Notes: generated by a model not told the origin, from the sequence alone. A DNA stretch of 64,000 nt from Daphnia pulex (GCF_021134715.1 NC_060022.1:3105001-3169000), one strand, 5' to 3'; positions 1 through 14,155 are shown, counted from the stretch's first letter. Made by a program: numbers and translations.

Positions 1-864
1 AGAAAAATAGAATAGCTCCGTGTGTGTGTGTGTGTGTAGATGAAGTGAATGTGGAAAAAGGAACTCCAGGTGCAGATGGTCTGGAACAACTCACCGGCTC
101 TTTTTTTTCTTCACTCTTTCATTCTTCCGTTCTCTCTCTATATATATAATAGCAGCACGAAGAAGAAGAAAGGCAGTTGAAAACAATCAAAAGCCAGTTT
201 GAGAGTTCCAAAGGGGAGACTGAGAGAGAGGTGGAAATAATAAAGAGAGCGGGGGTCCCGTGATTTTTGCGGTCTTGTTCCACCGCATTAATCCTGAATG
301 GTGTGTAAGCGCGCCCGGTGCATAGAGAGAGAGAACTTACACCAGTTCTATTTCAAACACCCCTTCCGCCAGCAGCGCAGCCCCCCAGCCGCTATGTGCT
401 TACTACACCCAACACACACATGCCGAGATGGCCAAAAGAAAAAGAAAGAACCCGTTAACTTTCTCCGCATTGAAAATAACCGTCTTCCGACGTAACGTTA
501 CACAATCATGACCCAAAGATTTGACCGGCATCTGCTCACCCCCCAAGTTAGATAACAATTTTTCCTTTTCTTTTCCAACTCGGTGAATTTTTTCAAATTA
601 TTTATTTCTTTTTTGAAAAAAACCAATAGCTGTCGCATTCCAGGCGGACATTAGCTACGTATGCGCACTCATCACCCACCACCAGCGCCACATTTTGAAA
701 TTGATAGTTTTCCAAACGATTAAATGGATGCACAGTGGCCTAGATGTCTTAGAGTCTTAAGGACCGTCGGGGAATGTGCTGTGGCGATATGAGGTGTCTG
801 TTGTCGCTCGATCTATTCCATCGCCACCGGATGGATACATCATCGACCGGCAATCAGAGACCTT

Positions 865-1015
865 ACCAAAACTCAGCGCCGTAGTCGGTACTCACGCAGA
901 GAGACGGTCACGTAGGACGACCGGAGAAATTTCCCCACTGAGGATCCCGAAAAGTCGCGAGAGCTCTCCAAAATCCCTCGGCGGTCTCGCCACCGAATTT
1001 TTCGTGCGTTTTATA
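865..1015 (-). promoter_or_regulatory. Possible minus-strand core promoter and first exon
   Basis: Read on the minus strand, a TATAAAA box lies at 1015-1009. It is followed by GC-rich sequence and then two good 5' splice donors: GTGAGTAC at 895-888 and GTAAGG beginning at 866. This is what a short non-coding first exon of a gene running leftward out of the window would look like. There is no clear arthropod initiator (TCAGT-like) at the expected distance of about 30 nt, so the call is weak. Confidence 0.25.
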
Positions 1016-2455
1016 TTTAGATCGCGCGCGGGTCTATAGCGGCGAGTTGAAAAAAGAATTGGACGCGCGGGTTTTTTTTTAAAGAAAAAAAAATGTCGAC
1101 GGACCGTATAGAAAAATGAGCAGAAGAATTCAATTGCCTTTCGGGGGGTGTTGACTGGGCTCTCATTAGTCCCTCGAAAAAGGAAACTTTGTCCGTCGAA
1201 TCTTCATTTGAGAATCGCCTTGATTTTGTTGGCTTCTCTATGGTTATAAGAGAAATGCCAATCCGAATGGCTGCACAGCCATTTTTTTTTGTGTATACCA
1301 CCACCAGTGGCGTACGTGTGTCCGTTATGTACACATCCGTTTTAGACAAGGAATAGGCAGGCGGAAGAAGGATATTTTCGGTGTACATGTGTACTTCCCC
1401 CCTGCCCTTTTGTCTTGGAAACTTTTTTTTGACGTGGTCGCCAGAGTTCATCATCGCATTTCATCATCGACGTTTTTGCGGATGGGCAAATAGACGGGCC
1501 GGCTGCTGCTGCTGCTGCCCGGTTACCGCGAGGGTTATACTATGTATAGTTGTCAAGGAGAAGGTGCCAACCCTTTTTCTTTCTTTCTCTCTTTCTCTCC
1601 TGGCCGGAAGTTTGTTGGAACACTCGACACAAAACGTAACCTGACTGCCTCTATTACCTCCCACCCCTTTTTTAGTAGTAGTATATTCGATTCACTCTTC
1701 CACCGTCAAAGGGTTCAATAACTCCTCCGAGTCCATTCAACACAACAACCCCAATAGTGGGGTGGGGTGGGGGGGAGACAACCGAACCGAGGGGGGCTGT
1801 GTCCTATCGGTACTAATCAAACGACTGCTGCTGCTGCTTCCACTTTGAGCTAGAGCCCAACAAAAGGACCACATTGGCTATAGGTTAACACTCTAGTGCA
1901 GTTTCGGGGTGTAGTGTAGATGGGTACGGTACGCATTTGCTTGTATATTCCAGGTAACTTTCCATGTGCAACTCTTTTATTTTCATAGTCATCAATGACT
2001 CGAGACCTTTTTTCTCTTTTCAAGTCGCATAGAGACTCGAAAGGGCTGGGCCGGCACTATACGTGTACGTCCATGTGTGTGTGGCGCCTGAGTGTATATA
2101 GCAACACCTGCCCGTCTTATCTAAACAACAGACTCTCGACTTTTGTTCTCAACAGCTTCTAAAAAAACACAACAACAACAACCCAAAGTTTTTATTTCAT
2201 TTTTTCAATTTTTCACCGGGGCGACCCGTCTGTGTACGTAGACAACATTCAATTCCTTGGCAGATGATTCCAATCGTTAATAGTTTGGTACACCTTTGGC
2301 ATTGAGACCCTCCTGGTTCTTGCTGGGTCTCAACTTTTCAAAGAAACAGATATCGGCTCTCCTATATACCATCGACTATATTTTTGGGTTGTTGTTGTCG
2401 TCGTTTCGTGCCCGTCTATTTCTGGTAAAATGCATTTCTCCTTCTTCATTTTGTC

Positions 2456-2479
2456 TGTGTGTGTGTGTGTGTGTGTGTA
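2456..2479. repeat. (TG)n microsatellite
   Basis: Uninterrupted TG dinucleotide run of 24 bp. It is one of many in the first 22 kb; similar runs are at 4371-4390 (CA) and 8915-8932 (GT). Confidence 0.9.
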
Positions 2480-4370
2480 TCTATTTCGGGGTGAGGCCGA
2501 AGGGGGTTACAGTGGTGATAGGATTCTGTCCGTCTAGTATCAACAACCTGATCGATGACTCTGTTTATTTTTTCCGGCCCCTTTTTCTTCCGTTCGTCTT
2601 TCGTTTTCGCCTCGTTTTTTTATTTTTATTTTTTAAATTTTTGACTGGATAAGATTCCCCCGCTCGAGTCGCCGTGGGCAGCAGAAGCAGAAGTAGCAGA
2701 AGCGCTTTTATATACATTTATAAATCAAAGATTGGAAAACATTTCCCGAACGGACTGCGTGTATTATACCTACTACGTGATTATCGTTTCAACTAGTTTC
2801 GAGTGTCTGAATTGTTGTTAGACGTATAGAATTCGCATAGTGGCGGGTTGTATACCGTCAGCCGGGCAATTCGGGTTAGGAACAGTCGAGTCACGCCGTG
2901 GGGTGGGGTGGGTAACATATATTGTCGGTGGGAGGTGAAAGGTCACGAAGAAGCTGCTGAATTCCGATTTTCTCCTACTCCTACTCTCGACCGCGCTTGA
3001 TGAATAGAATTGGTTTCTCCTGCGGTTGTTTCTCGGCTGTTACGTCTAGCAGCTAGCAGCTCAAACCCGATGGAGAGATGCTGGAGTGGCGCTCGCGGAC
3101 GAACTTCATCATCATCATCAACGTCAGCGCCTGTGTATCTTGTGATGTGAAATGTGTTATTTATGGGAAAAAGGAGAAGGAGAAGAAGACGAAGAAACTC
3201 GTCCCGGCATATCCACACACAACTGAACAAACACATTTTTTCAGAGCGTGTCTGTCTGTCTTGTAAATTTTCTCTACAGCCCAGAGAGAGAAAAAGAGAG
3301 GTGGTAAAAGCCCGAAAATTCGTGATGGAAAGGAGCGACGCCGCCGACGCGCTCACCGCTTAATGGGCTCCCTTCATTAAGCAACCGAAAGAAAATATGC
3401 TGGAAGATGTGGGTCTCTCTCTTCTCCCGCTCCGCTCTTGAATCACTCACGAAGGAGAGAAAGAGAGAAAAACGGGATAGAGGGTCCAATGATAAAAAAG
3501 AAAGCCTCCCGAAATAAGTGACGTCATCACTCCCGGTTGAGAGAGGGGAAGGGGGGAATTGACGGCTATGGATCCGCCACGATCTTTCATCTCGCGCTGA
3601 TGCGTCTTCGCAGCTCTTCTTCACCTGGTGCGAGTGAGAAATCAAAAAAGAATGGAACGACAAAACAACGGGCGCGCCGTGACTGGATCGACACAGTTCT
3701 GTTTAAAAAAACAACAAAACAAAACAAAAACACGCGTGACGTGAGAGGTAGAGAACAACAAAATGTAATAAAAGTCAGACTGACGCCACTATAGTTTTTG
3801 TTTTGTTTTTCAAAACGATCGTCGCTCATCTCTCCTATTTTATATCCTGCGATGCGATCGCCATCGTCGTCTTTTGTCTCACACGATTTGCTCCAGTTGG
3901 ACCATCTCCTCCAGTTCGCTAACATCCTCCACGTCGGATTTTGTCGTCTGGAAGGACGAATTTCCACTCGATAAAGAAGCGGAAAGATTGGAAACCCCAA
4001 AAAGAGAAAACGACCCAAGTTGTCTCATATTATTACGTAGAGATTTGAATATTTAGAGTTTGTAGTTAGCGTAAAAGATTGCGTCGATGTTTGTAACATT
4101 ATTGGGTCTATAGGGTACGCACACACGCACACACATACCGTTCAGGAGCTATTCATAGTTGGGAGGGCGTCTTGGTGTCGGCGTCGTTTCTCCAAATGGA
4201 CCGTTGCGTTTATTTGACATTCGGGACGGGCCGCGCGCGCCCTTCTATCCCCTCTGTGTGTTCCATCCCTCCTGGAAGGAGCCAAACAACCCAACCCCAC
4301 TCCTCCTCCTCCTTCCAGAAAGGAAAAAAAAAACATATTGGTGCAACGCAGTTAATTACCGGATGTAGAA

Positions 4371-4390
4371 CACACACACACACACACACA
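4371..4390. repeat. (CA)n microsatellite
   Basis: Uninterrupted CA run of 20 bp in the gene-poor tract. Confidence 0.9.
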
Positions 4391-7300
4391 TGCAAGCGCA
4401 AGAACATTGCCCGGGCGTCGTCCCAGCCCAAAAGTTGTCGGCGTGAATTGACGCCATACACCGTTCTAGAGATTCCCAATTTCATTTGCATTCGTCTCTC
4501 TCTCTCCCTCTGAGCTGCTGCTAACCCTCTTTTGCGTGAGTTGATATTCTTGCGCCGGGCATCACAAAGTGCGCGGTTCATTATTTTCGGGGTAAACTTT
4601 ATCAATGTAGAATGCAAAAGTGTCGAGTTGTCCGCCTCTTACGTCTCTCTCTCACCCACATACACACAATTTGAGGTACAGGGCTCCTGGGCTCCTGGAC
4701 GTGGTGTGTACTGTTTATAGCCTTGTCGTTCGTTTGTTTGTTGCTTAGGGAGTTGTGTCGCAGATGCCGTACTGCTTAACGCGCACTTTCAAACTTGCCT
4801 TTCTTCAAGCTTCTTTTCCTTCCTTAGTTCCTTCCTTCTATTTTTTGTGATAATCTTTGACAGTTTCCTGATCCTCAAGTTTCTTTCGCAATGGGCTCCC
4901 GCGTGACACATGTCCTCCCACTCCCGACAATTGAATTAAGTATGCAGCGGGGGGCTGCTGTACATCCATCCGTTTGAATCGTCAAATAATTGAGCAGACA
5001 CGTACACCCCTTACTTGCTCTCTCCTCTAGAACGATTTTTTTTTTTTTTTCAAAGAATGAAATGAAATTGAGAGAAATACGCGTAATAATAAATTTTAAA
5101 AAAAAACGGGTTATTACCACCACCACCCCCAACGTTACGTGAAACGAGGAAGATACGGAAGGCGTGTCAGGCCTATAAATTGGTTGCGGTCTTTCTACTC
5201 CCCCGACAAAAAAAAAATATATTTTTCAGTTCAAAGGGGAAAAGCGAGTACTATATTCAATAGATGAAATTTAAAACAGATAAGGATCAATTCGAAAGTC
5301 TCTTTTTTTCTCCCTATGATTATTATTATTACCGAGGGGGGGGGGCGTGTAAAGAGACGACGGAAATGCATGTGGGCGCGTCGACGACTCTTTTGTTTGC
5401 TGCTTGAATGACGATGTCGTTGATATGATTATTAAAATTCTCAATTGAGCTGTTGTCTATTTTTCTTCCTTTTCAACCCCCACCCAAAAAGAAGAAGAAG
5501 AAGGGCCTGTACGTGCAGGGCGATATAGACGCCACGTCGCCCGGAGTGTCTGTGACGCTACCAATTAGGTATTTCTCTCTTTCTCGTATAGATGTTTTAT
5601 TTATTTTTCCTTCTTTTCCCCGTGTTATTTTTCAAAGAGTCTACGGGTCGTTATCACCCGGCGCTTTGCCGACTCGACAGTAATTCTATCGTCACGTCAC
5701 AACTGGTGGCGGGTCCCGGCCGGCCAGCAGCTCCGGCAAATAATGACTTTTCTTCTATAGCTCCGTCTCTCTTACTCTATAACTGTTTTTCTGACTCTAG
5801 CAGAGCTCTATATCCTCATCGCAAACTCGATGCCCATCATGTGTGTGTGTGTGTGGGTGTGTCGGCGGTGCTCTAATTGACGCCAAACTTCCTAGCTGGC
5901 CACCCAGGGCATATCCTCGCCAGTTGTATACAACATTCCTCTTCTTCTTCTTAGGGTTGCTAAAGGCAATAGCAGGAGCCCGGCCATTTGTTCGTCATTA
6001 ACCGCTACGCTCGCTTATCCGTCAGCAAGTGAGAGTTGAGAATCTTCCACCCTCTTCTCAACCATTTCCAGCTTCTTTCCCAACTTTCTCTAGACAAGCT
6101 AAACATTTCTTAATTTTATTTTTCAAAAAGAAAAGAAGGTGAGAAAATGCCATCGTTTAGAAGAGTCTCGCATAGTTTGACTAATTTGAATCAAGAGCCT
6201 ATCTACGTGCTCTTGATTCGTTTAAAATGTGTGTGCACCTTCTGTTTGGGTTTGACAAGAGCAGGTGGAGGTGCTGTGCGGAGCAGGTGTTTTTTATTTT
6301 ATCTTTTGGGCGGTGGGTTAATGTCAATCGTCTTTATCGTATCATGCGCCCCGAAAAACGTCCAGATATTCCAGACTTTCTGACAGCTAGTTAACACTAT
6401 CACGTATTAAAAAAAACAAAAACAAAAAACAAAAAAGCAGTTGGGAAATTCACCTGCGGATTTTGACAGACGACTTGTGAGCGCGTTAGATGTCTCGAAA
6501 TGAAACTGCGTGTGGGTGTTGACGAAACGGGGAGAGATAAGAAAAACCATTTTTTTCTTTTTTTTTAAATATCTAAATTATAGATGCGATAGGAACGTGA
6601 GAAACTAGTCGGCTTCCCCTCTATACACGCTTGGATAAGAATCAGACAGTTTCCTATGAGTTTTGTTTTTGTAAACTATTGAGGGGGTATAATACTATGT
6701 ATATACACAGCGCATTATTAAGGTGGTTTCAAGTCCGGGACTCTTTAATATAGAACCTGCATCATCCGATCCCGGCGGCCGTGCAACCGCTGCCCGTTCC
6801 TCGTGACCCGCGCTCGATTCTAATGGTCTTTAAGGACAGCACACACAGCACATCTATTGACTTATTTATTTATTTTTTATGGACTTTGATGTCACGACCG
6901 CCCACCGGGTCCGGGCCGTGCGTACGTACGTATGCAACGATCTTAACCGCCGCTTTTTAAAAAATACATAAGGGAAGAAGGACGTCGGGGACGTATCCAA
7001 TCACAAGTCAATAAATAAAACGAGCAGCATCTGAAAATTCTGAATTAAGAATAAAACGACAGACTGAAATGGGAACTAACAAGGTTATTTATTAGAGTTG
7101 GACAGACACCAACGCAACGAGTCCCGTAACAGTTGCGTCATCGTTTTTAATCGTTAACTCACCTTTGTCTATTTGTGGACACACTGTGGTGCACCCGGTT
7201 CAATGAGTCACTGCTGCTGCTGCTGCTGCTGTGCTCGTTTCCAGACGCTCGGGGTAAATTAGACGCAATGCTGGAGAGAGATCTGCTGTGCACAATGGAA

Positions 7301-8914
7301 ACCCCTTACGCTTTAATAATTATAAATGTACGGAACATGTGTAATGCACATGAGAAAATGATGTATGGCCCTCGGTTTTTACCAAGTAAAAGAGCGTGAA
7401 AGAAGCGGATCTGTCTCTTATATTCTCCCGTTTGCTGCTGCGTTAGATTTTGTTGTATGTACCTTTTAAAAAAATAATACTAATTTCTCCGACTCGGTCG
7501 GCACAAACCATTCGACGTAATGGACGGGAAGAAAAAGGCAAAAAGAAGAAGAAGAAGAAAAGAAGCGCGATGGATGTTGTGAGAAGGGGCTCTTCTAGTG
7601 CTGTGCAGAGATAGCTAGGCCATAAGGGCGCATGTGTTCAAGTTTCCACCCATAATCAAACCTTAAGCAGCCGAAAATGGATACGCTTGTTCCGTGTTTT
7701 CCACCTAGGGTCTCCCAAAACTGAAATGTTTATCTATTTTAGATGCATATTATTCCCTTCTTTTTTCTTTTTCTTTTTCGTCAGAGGGGAATTTTCACAC
7801 AGCACCCAACAGAAAGAAACAAATTTTTTTAAAAATAAAAACAGATAAAAAGAGAAGAATGGAATAAAAAGCATGGAGAAAAGGGGGCCAGCCTGCGCAG
7901 GTATATATATCTAGAGAGAGAGAGATGAGATATATATCAATATGAAAACGAAACAAATTAGTCGACTCACCCGAGCCACCCTGTTTCATTCTTTTCTTTC
8001 CTCGGTCAGCTCATATGTGAGCTGGGCACACACTCATCCACCTTCTCGTTTTTTTTTTTTGTTTCGGGCCGGCTCTCTCCGCCACTGCTGCTGGAACACA
8101 CACACACATATACCTATTAAATAAAGGGGGCACCCTAATACTACTAGACATATCGTCCGTGAGAGGAGCGCAGGGCCTGCACATGACAGTAACGCATGCC
8201 ATTAATTATCTCTCTCTCTCTCTCTTTCTTTTGTGGACACAGTTTACCCTCTGTTAACTCCATTTAGGACTTGTGTAGGAGAAGAAGAATATATAGAAAG
8301 GGACCACCACCCCACTCTCTCACTGCTGGGCCGTGTGGTGTTATTGCCCCTTGTGGAATCGGGTGGGGGGTAAAATGCCGGCCGTCATCCCTTATAGTTA
8401 CGCTTGTATTTATTTCTTATTGCCTTTTAACGTGCTCACATGTGAGGTAAGAGACAATAGGGACTCGCATATGTTACACCTAGACGAGCTCTCTCTCCCT
8501 TTATTCACGTCATTTCAAATCCCCCCCCTCTCCACCTCTTCCCCATTCCCCCAAATAAAAATGGGCTATTGGGTTACCTCAGCGAGCCCTGAATGTTTGT
8601 GAGCAACAGCAGTCATGTGTTTCACCTTTCATTAGCGGTCTGATGACTCATCTGAATGGGATGATGCGGATCATCGGGAGGGTGAGGGCCTCTCATCATC
8701 TGTGCCACGGGAAATTGGGAAACACAACACACACACACAAATAAAATTAGAAATAAACAATAAAAGTTTTGGCCGTGTCGATCAGGTGTTGTGTTTGCCA
8801 GACTCCTGCCGCGCTCCTGTTCCTCGCCGTTATAGCTCCTAAAAAAGCGCAAACAACATTGTCGGCCTGTCTATATAAAAATACGTACAGCAGTCGAACG
8901 CGAAAGCCATTTTC

Positions 8915-8932
8915 GTGTGTGTGTGTGTGTGT
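8915..8932. repeat. (GT)n microsatellite
   Basis: Uninterrupted GT run of 18 bp in the gene-poor tract. Confidence 0.88.
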
Positions 8933-9408
8933 CGCTAATTCTGTTATGTACGCTAGCACAATTGATTCATAACCAAACAGAACATCAATCATTCACGGCG
9001 GACGCGACCAAATTAGCAAATGGATCTTAAGGTAGTCTATTTCCGGCTGCCGGACAAATTGTTTACGATGCTTTATTGTATAGACTTAATTACTGAAAAT
9101 AGCGGAGTATCTAATATCTAATAGTTATTCCCTCCTGACTAACAAGAGAGTCCTGGAGGGTCTAATTTCGGCGGTTTTCGTCTGAAATTTATTATTCTTT
9201 CTATCAATATCTGAAGTATATGGCTGATTGAAGATTAGTGTCGTCTGCTTTCGTCTTTGTGTCTTTACAGAAATGTGGTCGTGTGTCAACTCGCTGGTGT
9301 CGTGGCTCTTTATTGAATAGCCCAATAGACACATATAAAAATAAGAATTGTAATAGAATATGGGAGCTTAAGTAGAAGAGGTAAAAACTGCTGTTCCAAG
9401 TATGTTAG

Positions 9409-9864
9409 ATGTTAGTTCCTGACTATATTTCATCATGTAAGCCTCCTGTCCATGCATAGCATTTTGTTTGCACTATGTAACCTTTATTTCCTTTGTGCAG
9501 ATTTGGAGCTTGAGCCAGTCATCATAACCACAAGATATTATGCAAGTTTTGCTTGTGCTGGACCTGTCATCACCAACAATATCAATGTCATCCTTTGGGT
9601 AATGAATTTCGTTACAATTATTCCTGTGGCCTGCTAGATTTTAATGATGCACGACTTGCTTAAATGCAGTTTGTACTACATGGCAACATTAAATTCTCAT
9701 GTTTATTAAGCATTATGGTTTACCCACTTTCTCATTTCCAACTTTTCCTTTTCTGTCAATATTTTTCGTAACCCAATTTTGTATTTTTGATTTAGATAAA
9801 CAGCATCCCTCTTGATTGGAGAAACTACCGATCGAGTTACGGAGCTCTCCTTCACTTTTCTTGA
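9409..9864 (+). CDS. Small three-exon ORF, 64 aa, unrecognised
   Basis: Candidate CDS join(9409..9436, 9501..9598, 9796..9864). Each junction has a good signal: donor CAT|GTAAGC at 9437, acceptor TTTGTGCAG before 9501, donor TGG|GTAATG at 9599, acceptor TTTGATTTAG before 9796. The phases (1, then 0) agree, so a single frame runs from ATG to TGA. In the middle exon the other two plus frames are stopped. The peptide starts MLVPDYISSYLELEP and ends YGALLHFS. A hydrophobic stretch (ASFACAGPVITNNINVILW, with short flanks) could be a membrane segment. I do not recognise a family. A vague likeness to DUF1772-type small membrane proteins (N..I..., then W..YR...H) is not enough for a name. A second open stretch follows the stop in the last exon up to a good donor at 9978 (AAAG|GTAGGA), so the transcript may continue, or this may be a long non-coding RNA or decayed gene. 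Confidence 0.35.
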
Positions 9865-10646
9865 GTGTGGGTGCAGTCACGAGGACACCCTTATTCCTAT
9901 CTCGTCGAGTGGATTCAACTAGTCTTCGGATGGATGGGGCACTTGTGGATGCCTGGCTGAATTTCCCAGGCTTAAAGGTAGGAAACATTCATCTCTAGTC
10001 TTCCTTTTTGACTTTTTGTGGCGTTTATTACGGCGGTTATGACGTGACATAGTGCGGAGTACCATTATTCGTGAGCAAGGCGTTTGAATGGAACTGTTTT
10101 TCTCTTGGCGTTTTTTGTTGACTCAGTTAGAGTTCATTAAACAACTCATTTGTTGAACGACTGCAGATCAGGCTTGTTTTGCACCTCACAACTTTATTTG
10201 TGGGTAAACAATCAAATTCGACAACACTTTTGAATTTTGAAATTTCGTGAGCAAGAGGGACGACCTGCCGCCACACCGGCACCTCCTCGTCTAAAATCCC
10301 CAAACAAATACTCTTGACCGATTGAAATGAATTCCCCCAATTGTGTTTCACCGTCATTTCTTCCCTGCCTCTCAATTTGCGGGATATCTGGTGGCCGGCC
10401 TTGATGGCCCTGTTAATTTGGCGCTGATTCAATTGATTCTAAAAATACCAGCGTATTACATTGTAGACACCGGTTGTAATATGCACGTCTTCAACGTGCG
10501 TATAATATGAAGAGCTGCTAGCGATCGTCCGCAGGAGGGCTGGCTCAATGATGATGATGATGATGGGTTCCGTTAGACTCTACCATCTCACCAATTCTTT
10601 ATTTCTTTTCTTTTTATTTCTACGAACTCGACTTCTATAGGAGTGA

Positions 10647-10668
10647 CTCGGTGTGTTTTCACACCGAG
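10647..10668. repeat. Perfect 9-bp hairpin with TTTT loop
   Basis: CTCGGTGTG at 10647-10655 pairs exactly with CACACCGAG at 10660-10668 across a four-T loop. It is too short for a pre-miRNA and there is no gene beside it. Confidence 0.6.
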
Positions 10669-13600
10669 ATTTAATGGTTCATTCTCCGGCAGAGTGTACA
10701 TCGGAGTTGAGCTGGGCGCGAATAAAGCCCGCGTAGTATAAATGTGATAATCAACCTGTCTGATTAGAAAATTCTTCTACGTGTATTTGTACCGTACGCT
10801 CGTTTCATTTTGTCCCAGATATTTTTTCGAAAAATTTAATTTGGTTTTTTTCTTCTTCCCCGATGGTGAAATCTTTTTCTCCCCTTTCGAAACCGAATTC
10901 CTCTTCATCTCTGGTCGATTCTTTTTTTTATTTTTTTTAATTGAGCTTGAGCGCGGCCTTCGGCTTCGCCCGTCTTTTTTCATTCTCTTTCGGCGTTAGT
11001 GTTTTGCCTCTCGCTCCGATGTTGTTGTTGTTGTTGTTGAGCTGGTGCTGGTATAGTATAGTGGTTCGAATAGTTTCGGTTGTTTGGCGAGCCCCACGAC
11101 GGCTCCAGGTAATTATATCGTGCCGTAACCAAATGAGATCCCGCCACGACGTCGAGAGAGCGTGAATTTACAATAAGACTCTTAAAGTAAAAAGAAAAAA
11201 TAAATAAATAAATAAACCGAGAGGAAAAGAAAAGAAAAAAAACAGCAGAGAGAGTCTTAATAAACGGCAGCGCGGCATACACTCTTGCGCCATAGAGGAT
11301 GCACAAGATGGGAGAAACGGACCGATGGAGCGCCGCGGCGGCGTCGCCGTCTCATCTACACCGCCAACACACACACACACACACAAAAAGCCGAAATATT
11401 TTTTTCTTTCTTTCTTTCAATGAACATTTTTCTGGCTGTATACCGTAAACGGAAAAACAAAACAAAAAAAACGAGTGGGGAAAACCGCGGGCAAACACAT
11501 TCACGGCCGCCAATACACAACAGACAAACACGGACCTTAGCGACTGCTGTGTGCCCGACCAAGCGCGGTTCCACCTTACACTGTTTGTACACACATCAAG
11601 CCTAATAAGGGACGACGATGTTGTTGTTTGGGCAAACACAAGAGCCACAGACAACATGCACATCAACAACGACCGCAGCGCATCAATGAACGCGGCCAGC
11701 GCTGAACCGCCGCTGCTGTGATTTTTGCCGTCATGGCGATAAAGATGCGTCGAGAAATTATTTTTGGCGTTACATCTTTTTCTATTTTATTTTTCAGTGA
11801 CGCCTCTTAGATGGTGGGGGAACTTAGTCTGACAATTGAAAAAAAGAAAAATGAAAAGTGGAATTTAAATATAAATCAAATAGGTCAACATGCGGGAAAT
11901 AATCAGCCGCTACGATCCGACAAAATAGGAGACGATTTATTATCATCGTTTTTTTCTTCTTCTTCTTTTCTCCGTAAAACCACAGAAAATAAAATAAAAA
12001 AGCTGGAGCCGGTGCATTTCTAGAAGACGAGGGGGAAAGAAAAAGAAAACGGGGGAAATCACCGTCAAATCTAACGAGAAAGGTGCACTTGTTTCTTTTC
12101 TTTTTGGCCTTATTTGTGGTGAGCAAGGGACGAAGGGGGTTTTAGACACAGCTCAGAGAAACTCTGTGTGTGTGTGTAGTTTGTTTCTTTTTCTAAAGGC
12201 TCGAAAGAATGAAGAAGAAAAAGAAGAAAAGGGGGAACCTCATTTCAATCTACGACTGTAATTTATAGCGGAAGCTGACGCGGTCGCCAGCAGTAGGTCA
12301 AGTTCTTAACCCCCTCAACTCTCTCTCTCTCTTTTTCCACTTCATGCATATGTCCTATAGCCTCGCATACTCTATTCTCTCTCCTCTCGTCTGTGTGAAC
12401 ACACACATAACCCGAAGAACAAACTACCATCCAGCAGTTCCAGCCGCGCTGCTGCCCCCTTCTTTCTTATAGACTTGGAGGTTCCAGCAGGTTGTGCATA
12501 GACTCTGAAGAAAAGCTGGCATTGATAAGCTACATCAAATTCCACTCTATTCCGATCTCCGGCCGCCCGTGTTTAATTCCATTTATTTGTGCCGACTCTA
12601 TATAGAAAAAAGAAAATCAGTTTTCTATGGTCAGCATCGCGATTGATACGTCGTTTCGTTCAATGTAAATGTTTGGTTTGTTTGTTTTATTTTCTTCGAC
12701 TGTATTTTGGTTATAAGAGAAAATAGGAGAAAAAAAAAGAGTGCCGCGGTCTCTTTCACGGTCTAAAGAAATAAAAAAGAAAAAACAAACAAAAAACACG
12801 AAATCTCGGCGGCCCCATCTAAACTGTTTCCATCTTCTTTTCATTGGCTATCGGAGGTAGAATAGATTTCTTCCATAAAAACCAAAAGAAACATTCTGTC
12901 CTTTTTCTTTTTTTTCCCAACCGAGATGGTGATCAGCAGCAGAACGAGTTCTTCAGGTGTTTTCCCCCTTTTGTTTTATTGATTTGTGCGCGCGCGTAAC
13001 ATTTGTTATTTCCTTGTTTTATTTCGGTTTTTATAGCGCGTCAATTTGTAATCGACTTGTTGCCAGCAATCAGAATTCGATCGCTCGGCTCTTCTTCGGC
13101 GCAACCTGTTTGCCGGACTTGTTCCACTCGCTTACGTCAACACCGTTACATACATAGAGGGAGAGGGGGATAGAAATACCTGTTCCTCTCTTGTATAGTC
13201 TGTCGGTCAGTCGCCGTATAAGATATTCAATCACATTCATCCCCCCCCCCTTTTCTTTTTCGTTTTGTTTCCCCAACAGAGAAATAATAAAATAAATAAA
13301 TACAAATCATTCCCTCAACCTCCGTCTCTCAAATAGAGAGAGAGAGAAGAATCAAAAGAGAAAATGGTCAGGGGATAAAAGGTGGGTTGAGAGAAGAGGT
13401 AGGATATGAGGCGGTGCTGATGGAGGAGGGAGGCTATAAGGAATATTTGGGTTGTGTTGTTTAGAAGAAGAAGAAGAAAAAACCCACACAATTTAAACTG
13501 TCTAAGAGGAGGTTTTTTGTTTTTTTTCGATATGGGCAAGAAGCAGAGAGGTGGGCGGGAACGGGCCAGCCTTTTATTCCTAAAGGAGGGGATTCTCCTC

Positions 13601-14134
13601 TACAGAAAACTTGGAGAAAACGGCGCTGTACACACACCACCCACCTGCAAATAGATGAGCCCACGGCTCAAGATGAATTGTCTTTGGGTGCACTAGGCAG
13701 CCAGCCAGAGCCATCCAGAGCCATCCAGCAGGTCCAAACAAAAGAGGAACGTTCCGGAGAGAGAGGGGGGGGGGGTCAAGAGGGGGTTGAAAAAGAGGTA
13801 ACCTTCTTTCTTTTCTTTTTTCAAGGAAGAAGAAGAGGAGAAAAAGAGATTTCTATATTCTTGTAAATTTGAACTCTTCAGCTTTTTTTTGTAAGGAAAA
13901 GAGATATAAATGTATAGCCTGGAAGAAAAATAATAAAGGGCCCCCCTTTTTTCTTCTTCTTCTTTTTACAAGTCGATGCGCAAGAAAATGTCGAAAGGCC
14001 AAGTCGAAAATAAGAATTCTATGCCACCCTCATCAACATTCCCCGTCTTGTTGGCATGTGTAAATTCGGCACGTATTACGGCCGATGCGTGCAATACCTT
14101 ACTATGTGTACCACCACCGAGAAAAAGTCGGTGA

Positions 14135-14155
14135 TGGTGGTGGTGGTGGTGGTGG
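14135..14155. repeat. (GGT)n-like microsatellite
   Basis: Trinucleotide GGT/GTG run interrupted once by an A near its start, followed by a short GAT run. It lies in the gene-poor tract. Confidence 0.75.

Larger units (their letters stand above)
1..9408. other. Gene-poor, simple-repeat-rich DNA (intron or regulatory)
   Basis: I found no coding exon here. The stretch is dense in GT/CA, CT and trinucleotide microsatellites, homopolymer T/A runs and CpG-containing unique sequence. Open frames are short, mostly begin at non-ATG codons and match no family I know. One weak TATA-plus-donor promoter candidate lies near 1 kb on the minus strand. The texture resembles the two large introns of the glypican gene at the other end of the window, so this may be intronic or cis-regulatory DNA of a large gene outside the window. 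That is inference. Confidence 0.5.

Noticed and set aside
7175..7399. 74-codon frame with a signal-peptide-like start rich in Leu
   Set aside because: The initiator is GTG and the Leu run comes from a CTG repeat; no in-frame ATG upstream or exon borders found.
10127..10432. 101-codon open frame on the minus strand
   Set aside because: It starts at TTG, matches no family I know, and has no splice context. Its protein-like look is not enough to call a gene or element.
10737..10743. TATAAAT on the plus strand
   Set aside because: No initiator at about 30 nt and no downstream exon; expected by chance in this sequence.
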